Translations under genes and position numbers: made by a program
Origin: Cardiocondyla obscurior
Taxonomy: Eukaryota; Arthropoda; Insecta; Hymenoptera; Formicidae
Direction: 5' to 3'
Assembly (NCBI RefSeq): GCF_019399895.1
Contig: NW_027228795.1
Location: 124,001 to 188,000, forward strand
Length of the DNA stretch: 64,000 nucleotides
Part shown: positions 22,818 through 33,939 of the stretch, piece by piece
Numbering within the stretch: the stretch's first letter is position 1
Layout: each line of letters starts with the position of its first letter
The notes under the pieces: generated by a model
Database searches by the model: none
The model's input: only the letters and a program-made list of their open reading frames with translations
What the model was told of the DNA's origin: nothing

Positions 22818-22833
22818 GTTTCCGAACGCAGCT
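22818..22833 (-). repeat. Harbinger right terminal inverted repeat
   Basis: GTTTCCGAACGCAGCT, exact inverse of 9459-9474, followed by the TAA duplication. Extra GTTTCCGAACG copies near 22740 and 22780 are subterminal repeats. Confidence 0.92.
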
Positions 22834-22985
22834 TAAAAACTCCGTCACATTTTGACAATCACAAGACATTACAACGTGGACAAACGGAAAACATGCATTT
22901 GGAGCACGTCATGACTTTGCTCCTCCAAATTTGGCCCCTGTATCAAAAGATATTCCACAGGCCCGGCTTATATACAGTATTTTAA
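22834..22985 (-). mobile_element. Second telomere-type LINE, remainder after Harbinger
   Basis: TAAAAACTCCGTCAC continues the LINE 3' region interrupted at 9458 and parallels 6908-7030 of the first LINE, including the ending near CTTATATACAGTA. Upstream LINE coding sequence is absent, so this copy was only a few hundred bases long. Confidence 0.7.
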
Positions 22986-23265
22986 TTTTAAATTTAATAT
23001 AAAATTATCTTCAATAAAGAAACATATCTACACTTAGTATTTAACCAAGATTTATTAGATGTCTAACATTAAACGTTCTTTCTATATACATATGTACATA
23101 AAAACATGATATCCTATTTACAAAGACTTTAAGCCGAATCTATTTTTCCCTTTAGTGAATATCATAAAGCACCAAAGTGAAGAAAAATATAAATTTAATA
23201 AGAGCAGGAGCTATCTAGTTCTCTTACTTTTCTTCTGGATTACCCCTCTACCTCTCCCTCTCCCT

Positions 23266-23355
<90 letters not shown>

Positions 23356-23848
23356 GACTATCGTTTCTCTTATCCGTTCTCTTTTTTTCTCTTATCCTTC
23401 TTCATACGTACAGTCTGTCAACATTGCAATTTACGTAATATGATAATATATTATTTTAATAATTTTTAGGCATATAAAGTTTCATGGTCCATTAATTGTT
23501 ACAATTTTGTAATAAAATAACTGTAATATTTTTTGCTCATCTTTAACAGTTTATTTACTTTCATAGAACCTAAGGAGTTCTTAATTTATGTTGCATTTTT
23601 GTTTTTGTTAATTATACAGATCGAGAAAGTCATGTTTTATTTTTAACGTTTTTCAAAATTAAACTATGATAAAAGCTGTAACAGTGGACCCTAAAACATA
23701 TCATTCCTTGATATTATTACATACACACATTAAAAGACACGCGTGTTGCAGTAATTGAAATATTATTAACTTCATTTTTTATTATTTTCATAATGTTCTT
23801 TATTTTTTGTACATATGTTTTATCGTAATTAATTTGCGCAAGAGATTG
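22986..23848. repeat. AT-rich spacer with a (CT)n microsatellite
   Basis: CCCTCT units followed by an almost pure CT run occupy about 23249-23351. The rest is AT-rich and without a recognisable gene. The plus-strand frame crossing the CT run is a product of the microsatellite. Confidence 0.85.
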
Positions 23849-25719
23849 TTAGTTTAGTAATACGAAGTCCGAATGCAAGGCAAACCATTCATTTTTTAAA
23901 CCGTTTTCGTCATAACGGCCTAAACGTTTCGCAATAAATAAAATATCTTTAAATAATGCCTCTCTGTTGTCGTTAAATAAAGTTTTTTCTGCTCCAAAGA
24001 CTTGTAATCTATATAAAAATGCGTCATTTACTGGTAATCTGTATTTTATTTCGTTTGCAGCGGTCACATAGAATTTTAAGCAGTTCTGTCGAACAATCGT
24101 GGTAACATCTGCATGTCCTGTTTCTCTTAAATTATTTAGATATTCTTCGCAATCATCTCCTAATGTAATGTTCTCAATAGGTTTGTAATTACTTGGGTTA
24201 TTATAAAGATCGTTTATTACGATATGACCTAATACTTCTTTTTTTAGAAAGTTTATACAAATTTCTAACAAAAAATGTACGTTTTTTGATTGTAACAAAT
24301 GAATTCTAGTCTCGATGGCTTGGAAAAATGCATTAAAAGAATTAAATAAATTTAATATATATTTTAAAAACAAGAAATAAGCTTTAGTCTCCACTTGAGA
24401 CATAATTGATAATGAATACTCCCCGGAATTTAATTTTTCATTTATTGCCATGTCATTTAAAAAATATTTTATTGTGTCCCAAGATTCTAAGATTCTATCT
24501 ATACAATAATAATGCGAAAGCCATCGAGTGTCACATAGTCTCAAAATTTTTTTATTTTTCTCTTGAAAACATTCGTTAAATTCTTTGAAAATAGCACAGC
24601 ATTTTAGATTGCTGTTAATGAAACTCGCGATTTTCTTTAAAAATTCCTCACAAATGTCGGGAATTTGGCTGCATGCAGCATTTGCAACAAGTGCAGCGGA
24701 GTGACAGGGACATGAAAATGTTATCAAGTTTTTACATTTAGATTCTAATTTGGTTTTAAATGATAAATTTTTTCCTGTCATGACATTGTCGTACGACAGA
24801 GCAATAATTTTTTCGAAAGGAATCTGTAACTTGTATATCTCAAATTTAAAGGCATTAAACAATTTTTTTAACGCAACAATCTCTTGCATCAATATTTAAT
24901 AATTATAATAATTGAGTTCTAACATTTAACGATTCTCTATCAACGTATCTAACTAAAAATGTCATCCATTTATCGTTTGTAATGTCCGAAGTTTCGTCAA
25001 TAAAAATAAAAAATGAAGTGTTTTTAATATTTTCAACAATATTTTCAGTTTCAACGGGACATAAAACGTTATTAATAATATTTCTATATTTTGTTGGTCC
25101 CATTGTCATGCTTTTCAAGACATTAGGATCCTGCCCAATGTCTTGAAAAAGATTAAAAATCTCTTTTGCCATTGTTTGCGCTATGTTTTTTTCTGTTATT
25201 AATGCGGCAAATCTAATTTCTGCAGATTTCTTTCGTTTTTCAAACGTCAAAAGAGATTCTTCGTTTTGCGTATTTATATCATTGTTCGCATTGTTTCTTT
25301 CTGTAGCGCTTTTTCTACAATTTGTCTTATGTTTTGTGGATTCTGCGTGTCTTGCAACGTGATTAAATCCGCCACTCAATTCGACATTGCAAATATTGTA
25401 ATATTTTTTATCACGATCATTGGGTACTTTGCGCAACCACGAGACAAAATCAGAATTATCTAACCATTGAGGCCTAATAGATCTAACGTCCTTTTTATTA
25501 TCTATATTTTCCGAAGTATTTTTATAACATTTTTTTGTGACACGCAGAATCCACATGTTTGGAAACATACGATGAACAAGAGTACTCCTTATTGCATACA
25601 GTGCAAAAAAACAAAGTATTATTCGATGGAACCTCGCGAATGAAATCTTTAAATTTGTCATTTGTAAGCCAAGTTTTGCAAAATTTTCGCTTGACTTTAG
25701 GTTCATTGTATGTCTCCAT
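23849..25719 (-). pseudogene. hAT/DUF4371-type transposase-derived gene, broken
   Basis: ATG at 25719 opens a frame with two BED-like C2H2 modules. The first has FFCTVCNKEYSCSS...H...H; the second lacks its first cysteine (KYYNICNVEL). A DUF4371-like region (FFIFIDETSDITNDKW) follows, then a hAT RNase H-like part with FSCPCHSAALVANAAC and LCDTRWLSHYYCIDRI. Related proteins are the SCAND3/ZNF862/ZMYM-like hAT derivatives. The frame shifts at an A run near 25525, and a TAA at 24903-24905 followed by a frame change separates the DUF4371 part from the rest. The end at 23849 lacks a recognisable hAT dimerisation domain, so the C-terminus is probably lost. I find no clear terminal repeats or 8-bp duplication. 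Whether it was a transposon or a domesticated gene cannot be told. Confidence 0.75.
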
Positions 25720-27280
25720 TTTAATACACAATAAATAAAAGAATAAAAGTAAAAAAGTAATGAAGACAGTAGAGAAAAGAATGAAAAAATACGAAAAATA
25801 GAACAGCAGTAAAGAATAAAATAATAGTAATAAAAATAGAAATAAAATAATAAGATATGAAGTTAATAATAGAAAACGGAAATAAGGAAAAAGAAATAAA
25901 GTACCATGCACTGTCGGAAGAAACAAGAAATCGAAGCGCTCCTAAAATCGTGTTATTCGCTGGGACGTCAAGACGCTCAGTGACAGCTAAAAAACAGGTG
26001 CATATTTGTGTGACGTGCACACATACGTAACGCTTCACTGTATGTGTACGTACGCCCGTGTTTGTAGGAGACTTAGACGACTCCGAAGCCACTTGACCCA
26101 CGTGTTGCAGGAAAATGGGATGGGTAAAGTGGAGTAATGTTTGTTTACTTTCGTACGGTCGCATGCTGAATATAAGCAAGGCAAAAAACGGAGTAAATTG
26201 TAACAGTTATGTAGGTGTGGAACTAAAATAATCCCAAACACTTAATATTACATTAAAATAATAATGTTTAATTAGTATATTTTAAATAAAATACATTAAT
26301 TAAAAATTAATTACAAATATTCAACAAAATTAATATACAACTAAATATAAAACAAATATACAACTAAATTTCTTAATAATATTTAATAATTAATTTTCAA
26401 ACTCTGCTTAGCATTTTATAAATAATGTATAACATAAAAAATTAATAATAGCAAAATGATCGTCGAACGACAATGTGATTAACTGGATTTAAACAGTACA
26501 ATTTTTTCGTCCCTGTAAACATTTCGCTTAGTTAACAAATGGATAGTTTAAAAAAAAAGTAAGCGATTTTAATAGTTTTTTTTTAAAAACATTGGTTTTA
26601 GAAGTGTTTTTAACATAGCATTAAAGAAAAATAATATAAATAAATATTTAAAAATTTATGCAAACAGTTAATTATGCAAAAAAGTCACTCATCGGATTCA
26701 GCTGTCGGACGGTGCTGCGAGTGACACCGTACAATTTTTAGCTCGAAATGGTCATTTTCCTTAGTTAACAAATGGATATTTCGAAAACCGAGTGTCCGAT
26801 TAAAAAAATCTTTTGTTTGTTAACATTACAGGGTTGTTCTACGTTCAATTCCGATGAGTGACTTTTTGCAAAAGATTGTTTAAACAATTAAAATGACTTC
26901 TTTTCCATGTTAAAACGCAATATCGGAAACTTAAAGTCCATAGCAACAACAATTACGTGACAACGAACGTTTTCGTTAAAAATATAAATTTGTTAAGTAA
27001 GTACAGCTGCGAAATGTTAAAAATATGAACATAAATTGTTCAAATACTATTAAAACATAAAAAAATGTTATCTTAAAAACTACGTTTCGATGTACATTTA
27101 ACATTAGTAGTCAACAAAATTAAATTTCATGTGCATGCATTTATTCGTATTAAACATTATAAATTTTAACATCGCGAAATGCGTTAATTGTTGCAAAAAA
27201 AATATCAATTTTGCATTAATTGCTGGAAGGGATGAAGAAAGGATTAAATAAGTGTGTATTTTTATTAAAACAACGTAATA
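25720..27280. other. AT-rich region with weak internal repeats
   Basis: A pair of imperfect direct repeats sharing CTTAGTTAACAAATGGATA lies near 26497-26550 and 26727-26780. An imperfect inverted pair, GCAAAAAAGTCACTCATCGG near 26673 and its complement near 26855, encloses about 160 bp. No gene was recognised. Minus-strand frames around 25720-26240 are low-complexity F/I/L-rich and unconvincing. Confidence 0.55.
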
Positions 27281-27658
27281 TACAGGGTGTCCCAGATCAG
27301 TGGACGATGCCGTAAATAATAGGTAGATTTAATCGAATTAATACAAAAAGTCTTTTACCATTTTGAAAAATTCTCAATAGTTTTCGAGAAAAAAATTAAA
27401 ATATATAAAATATATAAGCGTAAGAGCGACAAGAAAGCTGCGCGTGAGTGAGCGCGACAGGCGAATGACTAGAAATGGCACCGTCGTCTGTCGCGCTCAC
27501 TCAGCCCACGCTTCCTCGTCGCTCTTACGCGTACATAAATTAATTTCTTTCTTGAAAACTATTGAGAATTTTTCAAAATGGTACAGGACTTTTCGTTTTA
27601 ATTCGATTAAATCTACCTATCATTTTCGGCATCGTCCACTGATCTGGGACACCCTGTA
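27281..27658. mobile_element. Palindromic MITE with TA target duplication
   Basis: TACAGGGTGTCCCAGATCAG at 27281 is matched by its exact complement ending at 27658, with TA on both outer sides (27279-27280 and 27659-27660). The arms continue as near-inverted copies of about 160 bp around a small centre near 27470. The ends and TA site suggest a Tc1/mariner-type non-autonomous element. Its transcript would fold into one long hairpin. Confidence 0.85.
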
Positions 27659-27956
27659 TATGTTAATATTTATTCATTAATGTTTTCCAACAGACATGGT
27701 AATTTCTCGCGTCATCATGTCTATTACCAGTACAGCGATACGAGTTAGCGACAAATATTTTACATCGAGAGCATCGAAGTAACCGAGGCTACCGCGACGG
27801 GCGCGACTGTGCGACACCGATTATAGCTGAAAGACGAGAGAGTCGGGAATATATTTCTGCTCTCTTCTACAGCTCGAACTCGACCGAACACACGGACACG
27901 AAGCTACAGTTGTGTGCGTCTGTTGCCGTCGTACCAAATCTGCGAGCACTGTACGG

Positions 27957-29178
27957 GCCTATTCCAAGCTTTCTATTTTCATCGGTAGCCGAAATATGGC
28001 CAAAAAACAATAAAAAATATTTTTAAAATCTGGCAACGTAGCATTGTGCGGAACTTGAAGAAAATGCATACGGGCCTATTCCGAGCTTTCTACTTTCACC
28101 AGTAGCCGAGATATGGCCAAAAAACGAAAAAAAAAATTTTTGAAATCTGTTAACGTAGCATTGTGCGAAATTTGAAAAAAATGCATACGGGCCTATTTCG
28201 AGCTTTCTACCTTCACCAGTAGCCGAGATATGAACAAAAAACGATAAAAAAAATTTTTGACATCAGGCAACGTAGCATTGTGCGGAACTTGAAGAAAATG
28301 CCTACGTGCCAATCCCGAGCTTTCTATTTTCACCAGAAGCCGAAATATTTTCAAAAAACAAAAAAAAATATTTTTGAAATCTGGCAACGTGGTATTGTGC
28401 GGAACTTAAAGGAGATGCCTACGTGCCAATCCCGAGCTTTCTACTTTCACCAGAAGCCGAAATATGGCCATGAAACAAAAAAAATATTTTTGAAATTTGG
28501 CAACGTAGTTTAGAGCGGAACTTACAGGAGATGCATACGGGCTTTTCTTGAGTTTTTTATTCCCACCAAAGGACGAAATGTGGCCGAAAAACAAAAAAAA
28601 AATTTTAGAAATTTAGCAACGTCGCGTTGTGCAGAACTCAAAGGGAACTTTTTTAAGATTATCCCGAGCATTCTATTTTCACCAGGAGTTGAAATATTTA
28701 CGAGAAACAAAAAAATAAAAATTTTTGAAATTTGACAATGTAGCATTTTGCAGGGCTCAATGAAAATTTATTTGAGCTTTCGCGAGCCATCTACTTTCAC
28801 TTGGAGCCGAGATATGGCCAAAAAACAAAAAAAAAATTTGAATATTTAGCAATGTCACATTGTGCGAGGCTCAAAAAAAACTTATTTGAGTTTATCCCGA
28901 GCTTTCTACTCCCACCAGGAGCCGAGATATGGCCAAAAAACAAAAAAAAAATTTGGAAGTTTAGCAACGTCGCCTTGTGCGAAGCTCAAAGGAGATTCAT
29001 TTAAGCCTTTCCCGACCTTTTTAGTTTTACTAGAAGCCGAGATATAGCCAAAAAACGAAAAAAAAATTTTGGAAACTTGGCAACGTAGCATTGTGCGGGG
29101 TTTAAAGGGGACTTATTTGAGCGTATCCCGAGTTTTTTATTCCCACCAGAAGCCGAGATATGGCCAAAAAACGACCTG
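27957..29178 (+). repeat. Minisatellite, about 117-bp unit, roughly 10.5 copies
   Basis: The landmark GCAACGTAGCATTGTGCGG recurs near 28031, 28151, 28268, 28384, 28500, 28617, 28735, 28851, 28966 and 29081. Each unit then has GAGCTTTCTACTTTCACCAG, CCGAGATATGGCC and an A-rich run ending TTTTTGAAAT. Copies differ by a few to about 20 percent, so the array is not newly expanded. Confidence 0.93.
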
Positions 29179-30049
29179 TGTAAATTTAGCACCCCACTTT
29201 TATATAATTAACTTTTTTTTACAGAAATAGATAGCATTTTGTTTGTAGTTGTTTGTAGTAACTTTTATTTCGTTTGTAGTTCTGTATAAATTTTTGAGTT
29301 TTACAAATGAGAATTTACGAAAACGCCGTGGGGATGTTACGCCGTCGTGGCCGGTTTGAATTTATGCGAACAGGCGGGTGTAAGTCCCTCGTATGCGAGC
29401 CACGCGGAAGCACGCGGTGAGCACGTGTTCGTCTTGAGTAATGCGCTCTGTGTCTAGAATGAGTTTATCTGAGTTCTTTCTTGAGTCGAGAGTCTTTTGA
29501 TTGTTTTTGTATTCCCGCACTGAGTTTAACAGAGTCACAATTCTATTAATCGTGAGATCACGCTGCAAGATCAGATGAGTTACTGAGCACGAGGTTCAAC
29601 ACGCCTCGTGCTGCAGGATGATGTCTTCCAGACGTTCCTTTGTGTGTTGCACACGGCGAGAATGCTCTGGTTGAGTTGCACTGAAGACAAAGTTTGAGTT
29701 TTCGGATGAGTCGCACGATGAGTAATTTTCCAAGAAAGTTGCACACTGCACGTCGTTGCACACGAGGCGATGCTAGGCACAGCTGAACGAACAATGAAAA
29801 GTCTCGAGCCGGCAACGCCTTCGAGAATCGGAGGCAAATTATCGAACGACAGATCGATATCGATCCGTTGCCGGCGATCGGCCACAAGGTGCTGCCCCCG
29901 CGGCGGTGACATGATTAATTACTAAATTGAAATCTTTTAACAAGTGTAATAATATGGTCAGTTTTGCTGCATATTATATGTAACGCAAAGTACTAACGTG
30001 TCTCTAGATTGATATAACTTCCCAACATTACTCTCCCTAAAATATAACA
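29179..30049. other. Spacer with a possible LTR-like block
   Basis: A GC-richer block at 29335-29911 begins TGTTACGCCG and ends CGGCGGTGACA, roughly inverted TG...CA ends like an LTR. No matching target duplication is visible (GGGGA before, TGATT after) and no partner was found. Its identity is unproven. The rest is AT-rich. Confidence 0.3.
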
Positions 30050-31085
30050 GAATGTGTATTTTAACCAAAAACAAAACTCTCCTCAAAAACGATTTCCCCA
30101 AAAAAGATTTCCCCCCAAAAAAAATCCTCAAAAAAAACTCTTACAAAATGACTGCAAAAAAAGACTCCCCCAAAATAGAACGTAAAATGTGTACATTAAT
30201 ATTGATTGATTATAAACTACAAAATGAATGAAATCTCCCCAAAATTACATTAAAAAAAAAAAAAAAGTATAAAAAAAGTGCTAAGTATAAGCGCGCGAAA
30301 AGCATTTTCGATAAACTTTTTAAGCAAAACCGAGACTCTTCCATAAAAAGACTCCTCCAAAACCAAGACTCCTTCAAACAAAGATTCCCCCAAAAAAGAA
30401 CCCCCTCCCCTAAACAAACTCTTAAAACCAAAACTCCTCCAAAAAAAAACTTCTCTAAAAAAATAATCCCCAAAAAGAACTCCTACAAAAAGTCTACAAA
30501 AAAAAGACTCCTTTAAAATAGAACATAAAATGTGTATATTAATATCAAATACTCTCTATAAAAATAATGAGATCAAGTAATTCCGCCAAGAACCTGAAGA
30601 AAATAGAAAATTATATTTAAGCAAAATCAAGACTCCTCAAAAAAAGACCCTCAAAACCAAGACTCCACCGAAAAAACTCTCCAAAAATAGAACATAAAAT
30701 GTGTACTTTAATATAAAATACTCTTTATAAAACTAATGAGATCAAATAATTGCACCAAGAACCTAAAGAAACTAGAAAATTATATTTAAGCCAAACTAAG
30801 ATTCCCCCAAAAAAAGACTTCCCAAAATCAATCAATATCAAATACTCTGTATTAAAATAATGAGATCAAATAATTGCGCCAAAAATCCGAATCCAAACAA
30901 ACTAGAAAATTATATTTAAGCAAAACCAAGACTCCCCTACCAAAAGGCTGCCTGGAAAAAACTCCTCCAAACTTATACTCTCCCAAACTTGAACATAAAT
31001 GTGTACTTTAATATCAAATATTCTATATAAAACTAATGAGAACAAATAATAGCACCAAGAACCTAAAGAAGCTAGAAAATTTTAA
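30050..31085 (+). repeat. Degenerate AT-rich tandem repeats
   Basis: A block with AAAATGTGTA(C/T)TTTAATAT, CAAATACTCT(C/T)TATAAAA, AATGAGATCAAATAATT, CCAAGAACCTAAAGAA and TAGAAAATTATATTTAAGC recurs near 30528, 30697, 30833 and 30989, with only the first part near 30186. The blocks are separated by variable stretches of CTCC(A/C)AAA-type repeats. Confidence 0.8.
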
Positions 31086-31989
31086 ACGTTACAAACCAAT
31101 GTAAAACCGTACACACGTAGACCTAGGATCGCCCCAATAATGAAACGTTAATATTGCAAACCCATGTGGAACAGTACAAATGTAGATCTAGGTTTGCCCC
31201 GATATGATATGATATAACATGGTAATGTAAAAAAAAAAAAAACTTGGCGTTACGAAACCAAATCTTTAAAATCGAAAGAAAGTAAAAAAAAAAATGAATA
31301 AAAAAAGTAAAAGAAAAAATAATAAAAAAATAATTTTAATAAAAAATATTGAAACTAAAAAATGCAACAAATTTTTTACGTCCATAATAAGAAAATGGAA
31401 TTAAAATGAGAATATAATAATAACAAAAATATTAAAAATGGGCAATGCAACAAATTTTTTGCCGTCCCACTTTTACAGACTGCGGAATGTCGGATGTATT
31501 TGAAATTTTTAATTACATCCGGTGTGGTTATAAAAATCTGATGCATAGCACATCGTAAAAAGCAAAATTATAATATGAGATTTGCATTTTAAGTTTGACG
31601 TGGGTTAACAACTGTCCAAGCGTATCAAGATTCACACATCAATTAGAGTGGAGTGGGTTAGGTTAGTTTAAACAATCGTGTGGCCCCCCGCAAAAAGGCC
31701 GAACCTCCTGTCTGCCATTTTTTATTATGAAGAAAATTATAAATTTAATAAAGTTCCTGCTTTAGTTGCAAATGATTATACAAACTGAAAGATAGCAACA
31801 GCAAATTATTTTAATAAAGTTAAAACATACGGATGAGACGGACATACAGAAATAGGATAATGCATAAGGATAAAAAAGATAAGTTAAATGGCAAACTCAA
31901 GCGTTTTAAGGTGTCATCCGTACGAACAAAGCGCGATCAGTAGCTAATGAGCGTTTGCCATATAAGTGAAAAATCTTAACACAAACTAT
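31086..31989. other. AT-rich spacer before the F-box satellite
   Basis: A roughly 75-bp element with AAACGTTA...CAAACC(A/C)ATG and GTAGA(C/T)CTAGG occurs twice (about 31086-31210). The rest is A-rich, with a short GGTTAGGTTAG near 31658. No gene was recognised. Confidence 0.5.
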
Positions 31990-33139
31990 ATCGTTATTGA
32001 ATTAGGTGTACATAATAATGTTAAGAAAAGTGCGAAATATTTTAATATTTTATTCTTTAATGTTATATTCGAAGACTAATCTTACTTAGATTATTCGTTT
32101 TTGATTTATTGCGTTTCTTGTTCCCGGTTTGTGTTTTTGTATGTCGGCGAGTCCATTCCGGTTTTTCTCTGCTAACACTACCGTTTTGTCCATTCGCGAC
32201 AAACGTTTTACTTTCAAAAACCTCACCACCGTTGGACCTGTAAAGTTGTCTCCTGGTCTTAGTAAGCTGCAACTGACGTCTCCGTTTTCGCTCGTATTCG
32301 GATCTCGCCCTCCATGTCTTGCTGACCCTGGAAATAATCCCAAGAGTTTTGCTATCCAACAATGCAAATATCATACCAGCAACTTCGACGGGCAAACGTT
32401 TAATCATATCCAGCATATTTTCGATGCCGTCGACGTATGTCATAATCCAGCTGAAAGCTTCCATCGCGTTTGACCTCTCAGAGTGACTGGTCGAGAAAGA
32501 ATGCCAGAGAGACTCCAGACCTCGTTTGATATAGGTGGTGCGATAGGAATAACCTCCCGTAATTGGTTAAGAAATAACGCGATCCGATTGGCTGTATGTT
32601 CGACTGTTCGTCGTGTCCTTTGGCTGCTTGTATAACTGCATATTGGTCGCGATAAGTGCATCTGTAATTCTTTGGTGTTCTCATTGGTTGTTTCTTTCTG
32701 TTGACCAGTTTTGGAATACTTGTTACTAAGATTAATTATTTTCTGTGATATACCCTTCTTCTAAATGACGCGATCAATTTAATTAATATGCCAAAGTTTG
32801 TTTTGTGTAAGTTAACTACACGTGGTAGAAATTTATTATGCACAACGTACCTTTTCATTCAAGATAGGATATTAGAAATTTTCTGAAATAAAATATAAGT
32901 TTTTAAGTACATTGCGAAAAATATTACGTTAAAAATAATTTTTTTTGAAAAATAAAGCAAAGTTATCGAAAGTTTGCCAATAATGCATAATCATTTTTAT
33001 TCGAGCAGAACTCTAAAGCGGTTATACATATAAGCAGAATCATTCGAGAATGCGGAAAATTGTCTTCAATGTCAATGCGTAGAATAGAGAAAAATTAAAA
33101 TCACAATGGAAATAAGATTTAATGCAGCGTAAAAAACAG
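31990..33139 (-). repeat. F-box satellite, first unit (partial), left end of the array
   Basis: Homology to the 1240-bp unit starts at ATCGTTATTGAATTAG (about 31990), partway into a unit, and runs to the element B insertion. This unit has more private differences than the others, as expected at an array edge. Confidence 0.9.
32063..32464 (-). CDS. F-box-like mini-protein, satellite copy 1
   Basis: The 133-codon frame starts at ATG 32464 (GTCAAACGCGATGGAAGC) and ends at 32063. Residues about 22-55 match the F-box consensus: RLPVEVAGMIFALLDSKTL followed by a V-S-K-x-W-R end, the SKP1-binding module of SCF ubiquitin ligases. The rest is a basic R/K/Q-rich tail of about 75 residues with no substrate-binding repeat (no WD40, LRR or Kelch). 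It would therefore bind SKP1 at most, or be a truncated relic. AATAAA-type signals lie downstream on the minus strand. Twelve near-identical copies occur in the window. I cannot show transcription, so it may be a satellite that carries a former exon. This copy reads S in LLDSKTL and the EVFES...VANGQ form. Confidence 0.6.
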   Translation of the reverse strand: MEAFSWIMTYVDGIENMLDMIKRLPVEVAGMIFALLDSKTLGIISRVSKTWRARSEYERKRRRQLQLTKTRRQLYRSNGGEVFESKTFVANGQNGSVSREKPEWTRRHTKTQTGNKKRNKSKTNNLSKISLRI

Positions 33140-33545
33140 TGTTGTAACCCGACCCTGGCAACAGCAAGGCCACGTACGCGAAGGCCGGGTTAACAACCAG
33201 CGTCGATCGGATCACCCGATCGCGGAATCCGCTGACCGATCGACGCCTTGCAATTTTCGCCTAGGCAATGACCGAACGCGGTCACTGTCCTACGCGCCCG
33301 GAATCCGCGGACTGTTGCATTTCCGCCTTAGCAACAGTCGCGTATAAAACCCGCGGCCACCGAATGTCCGCGGGTCATTCTGATAACAACAACGACGGGG
33401 TAACGCTGCCCGAAGCCAGGGAATATACCTCAAGGAGAATAAAAAGTCTTCAAAGTGAAAACAAGTGTATCTTTATTTACGAGCCCCTCGTGGTATAAGA
33501 AGAAGTCCCGGGAGGACGGACCCCTTGCACCGTCAGGGTGCAACA
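33140..33545 (+). repeat. Element B 5' LTR
   Basis: 406 bp, identical to 41828-42233. It has TATAAAA at 33343-33349 and AATAAA at 33438-33443, a plausible promoter and poly(A) signal. Confidence 0.96.
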
Positions 33546-33548
33546 TTT

Positions 33549-33569
33549 TGGTGGCAGCGGTGGGATCCG
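33549..33569 (+). promoter_or_regulatory. Element B primer-binding site, tRNA-Leu type
   Basis: TGGTGGCAGCGGTGGGATCC starts three bases after the LTR. Its complement matches, from memory, the 3' end of tRNA-Leu(AAG) (...CCGCTGCCACCA). Confidence 0.75.
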
Positions 33570-33872
33570 CCCCCCGGAGAGGCACCGCTTCGGCGACGTC
33601 TATCTAATTATCCCGACGGGCCATATAGGAGATCTCTGAAACATAAAACAAAAGTAAGAAGTCGGATTCATCCTACTCTGAAGAAGAGGACTAGGACAGC
33701 GCAAGCAGCCGCTCTGCCGATATCGCACGCACTCGACACCGGAGAAGCCGAGCAGCTGGGAGATAAGCCGAGGTAGCAGCAGCCCGGTCGCAGCCACGCA
33801 AAGGAACGGACAGCCGTGGACAAGGACCGGAAGGAAAAGGCAACAAACAAACCCGGAAGCAGAGACTGCGCC

Positions 33873-33892
33873 ATGCGACACCTTGCGTTAGT
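33873..33892 (+). CDS. Element B leader mini-exon (env signal-peptide start), 20 nt
   Basis: ATG at 33873, six codons plus two bases, then donor GTAAGT at 33893. It matches A and C in length, phase and hydrophobic content. The partner acceptor is TTTCAG at 39905-39910. Gag starts downstream at 33940, so the unspliced RNA makes Gag-Pol and the spliced RNA would make Env. Confidence 0.65.
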
Positions 33893-33939
33893 GTAAGTCC
33901 GAAATATAATTTTATTGTAAACTTTAAACCGACTAGTCG

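Larger units (their letters stand above)
9459..22833 (+). mobile_element. PIF/Harbinger DNA transposon (with nested LTR insertions)
   Basis: The ends are 16-bp perfect inverted repeats: AGCTGCGTTCGGAAAC at 9459-9474 and its complement at 22818-22833. A TAA duplication flanks them (9456-9458 and 22834-22836), the 3-bp target typical of PIF/Harbinger. The empty site CCAACTAAAAACTCCG survives in the sister LINE at 6905-6920, which confirms both ends. Inside are two convergent genes normal for this superfamily: a DDE transposase (plus) and a Myb/SANT-like protein (minus). Removing Gypsy A and the solo LTR leaves about 3.5 kb, a usual size. GTTTCCGAACG motifs repeat inside the right end. Confidence 0.92.

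Noticed and set aside
23155..23469. Plus-strand coding frame with an SL repeat
   Set aside because: It is the translation of the CT microsatellite and its flanks.
26671..26880. Transposon ends around an inverted pair of AGTCACTCATCGG
   Set aside because: The arms are short and imperfect and no target duplication was found.
27957..29178. CRISPR-like array
   Set aside because: Repeats of 117 bp without distinct spacers in an insect context; it is a minisatellite.
29335..29911. Second solo LTR (TGTTACGCCG...CGGCGGTGACA)
   Set aside because: The ends look LTR-like, but flanking 4-5 bp do not match and no partner copy is visible.
31655..31670. Telomeric repeat (GGTTAGGTTAG)
   Set aside because: Only two imperfect units with no LINE end beside them; too short to call.
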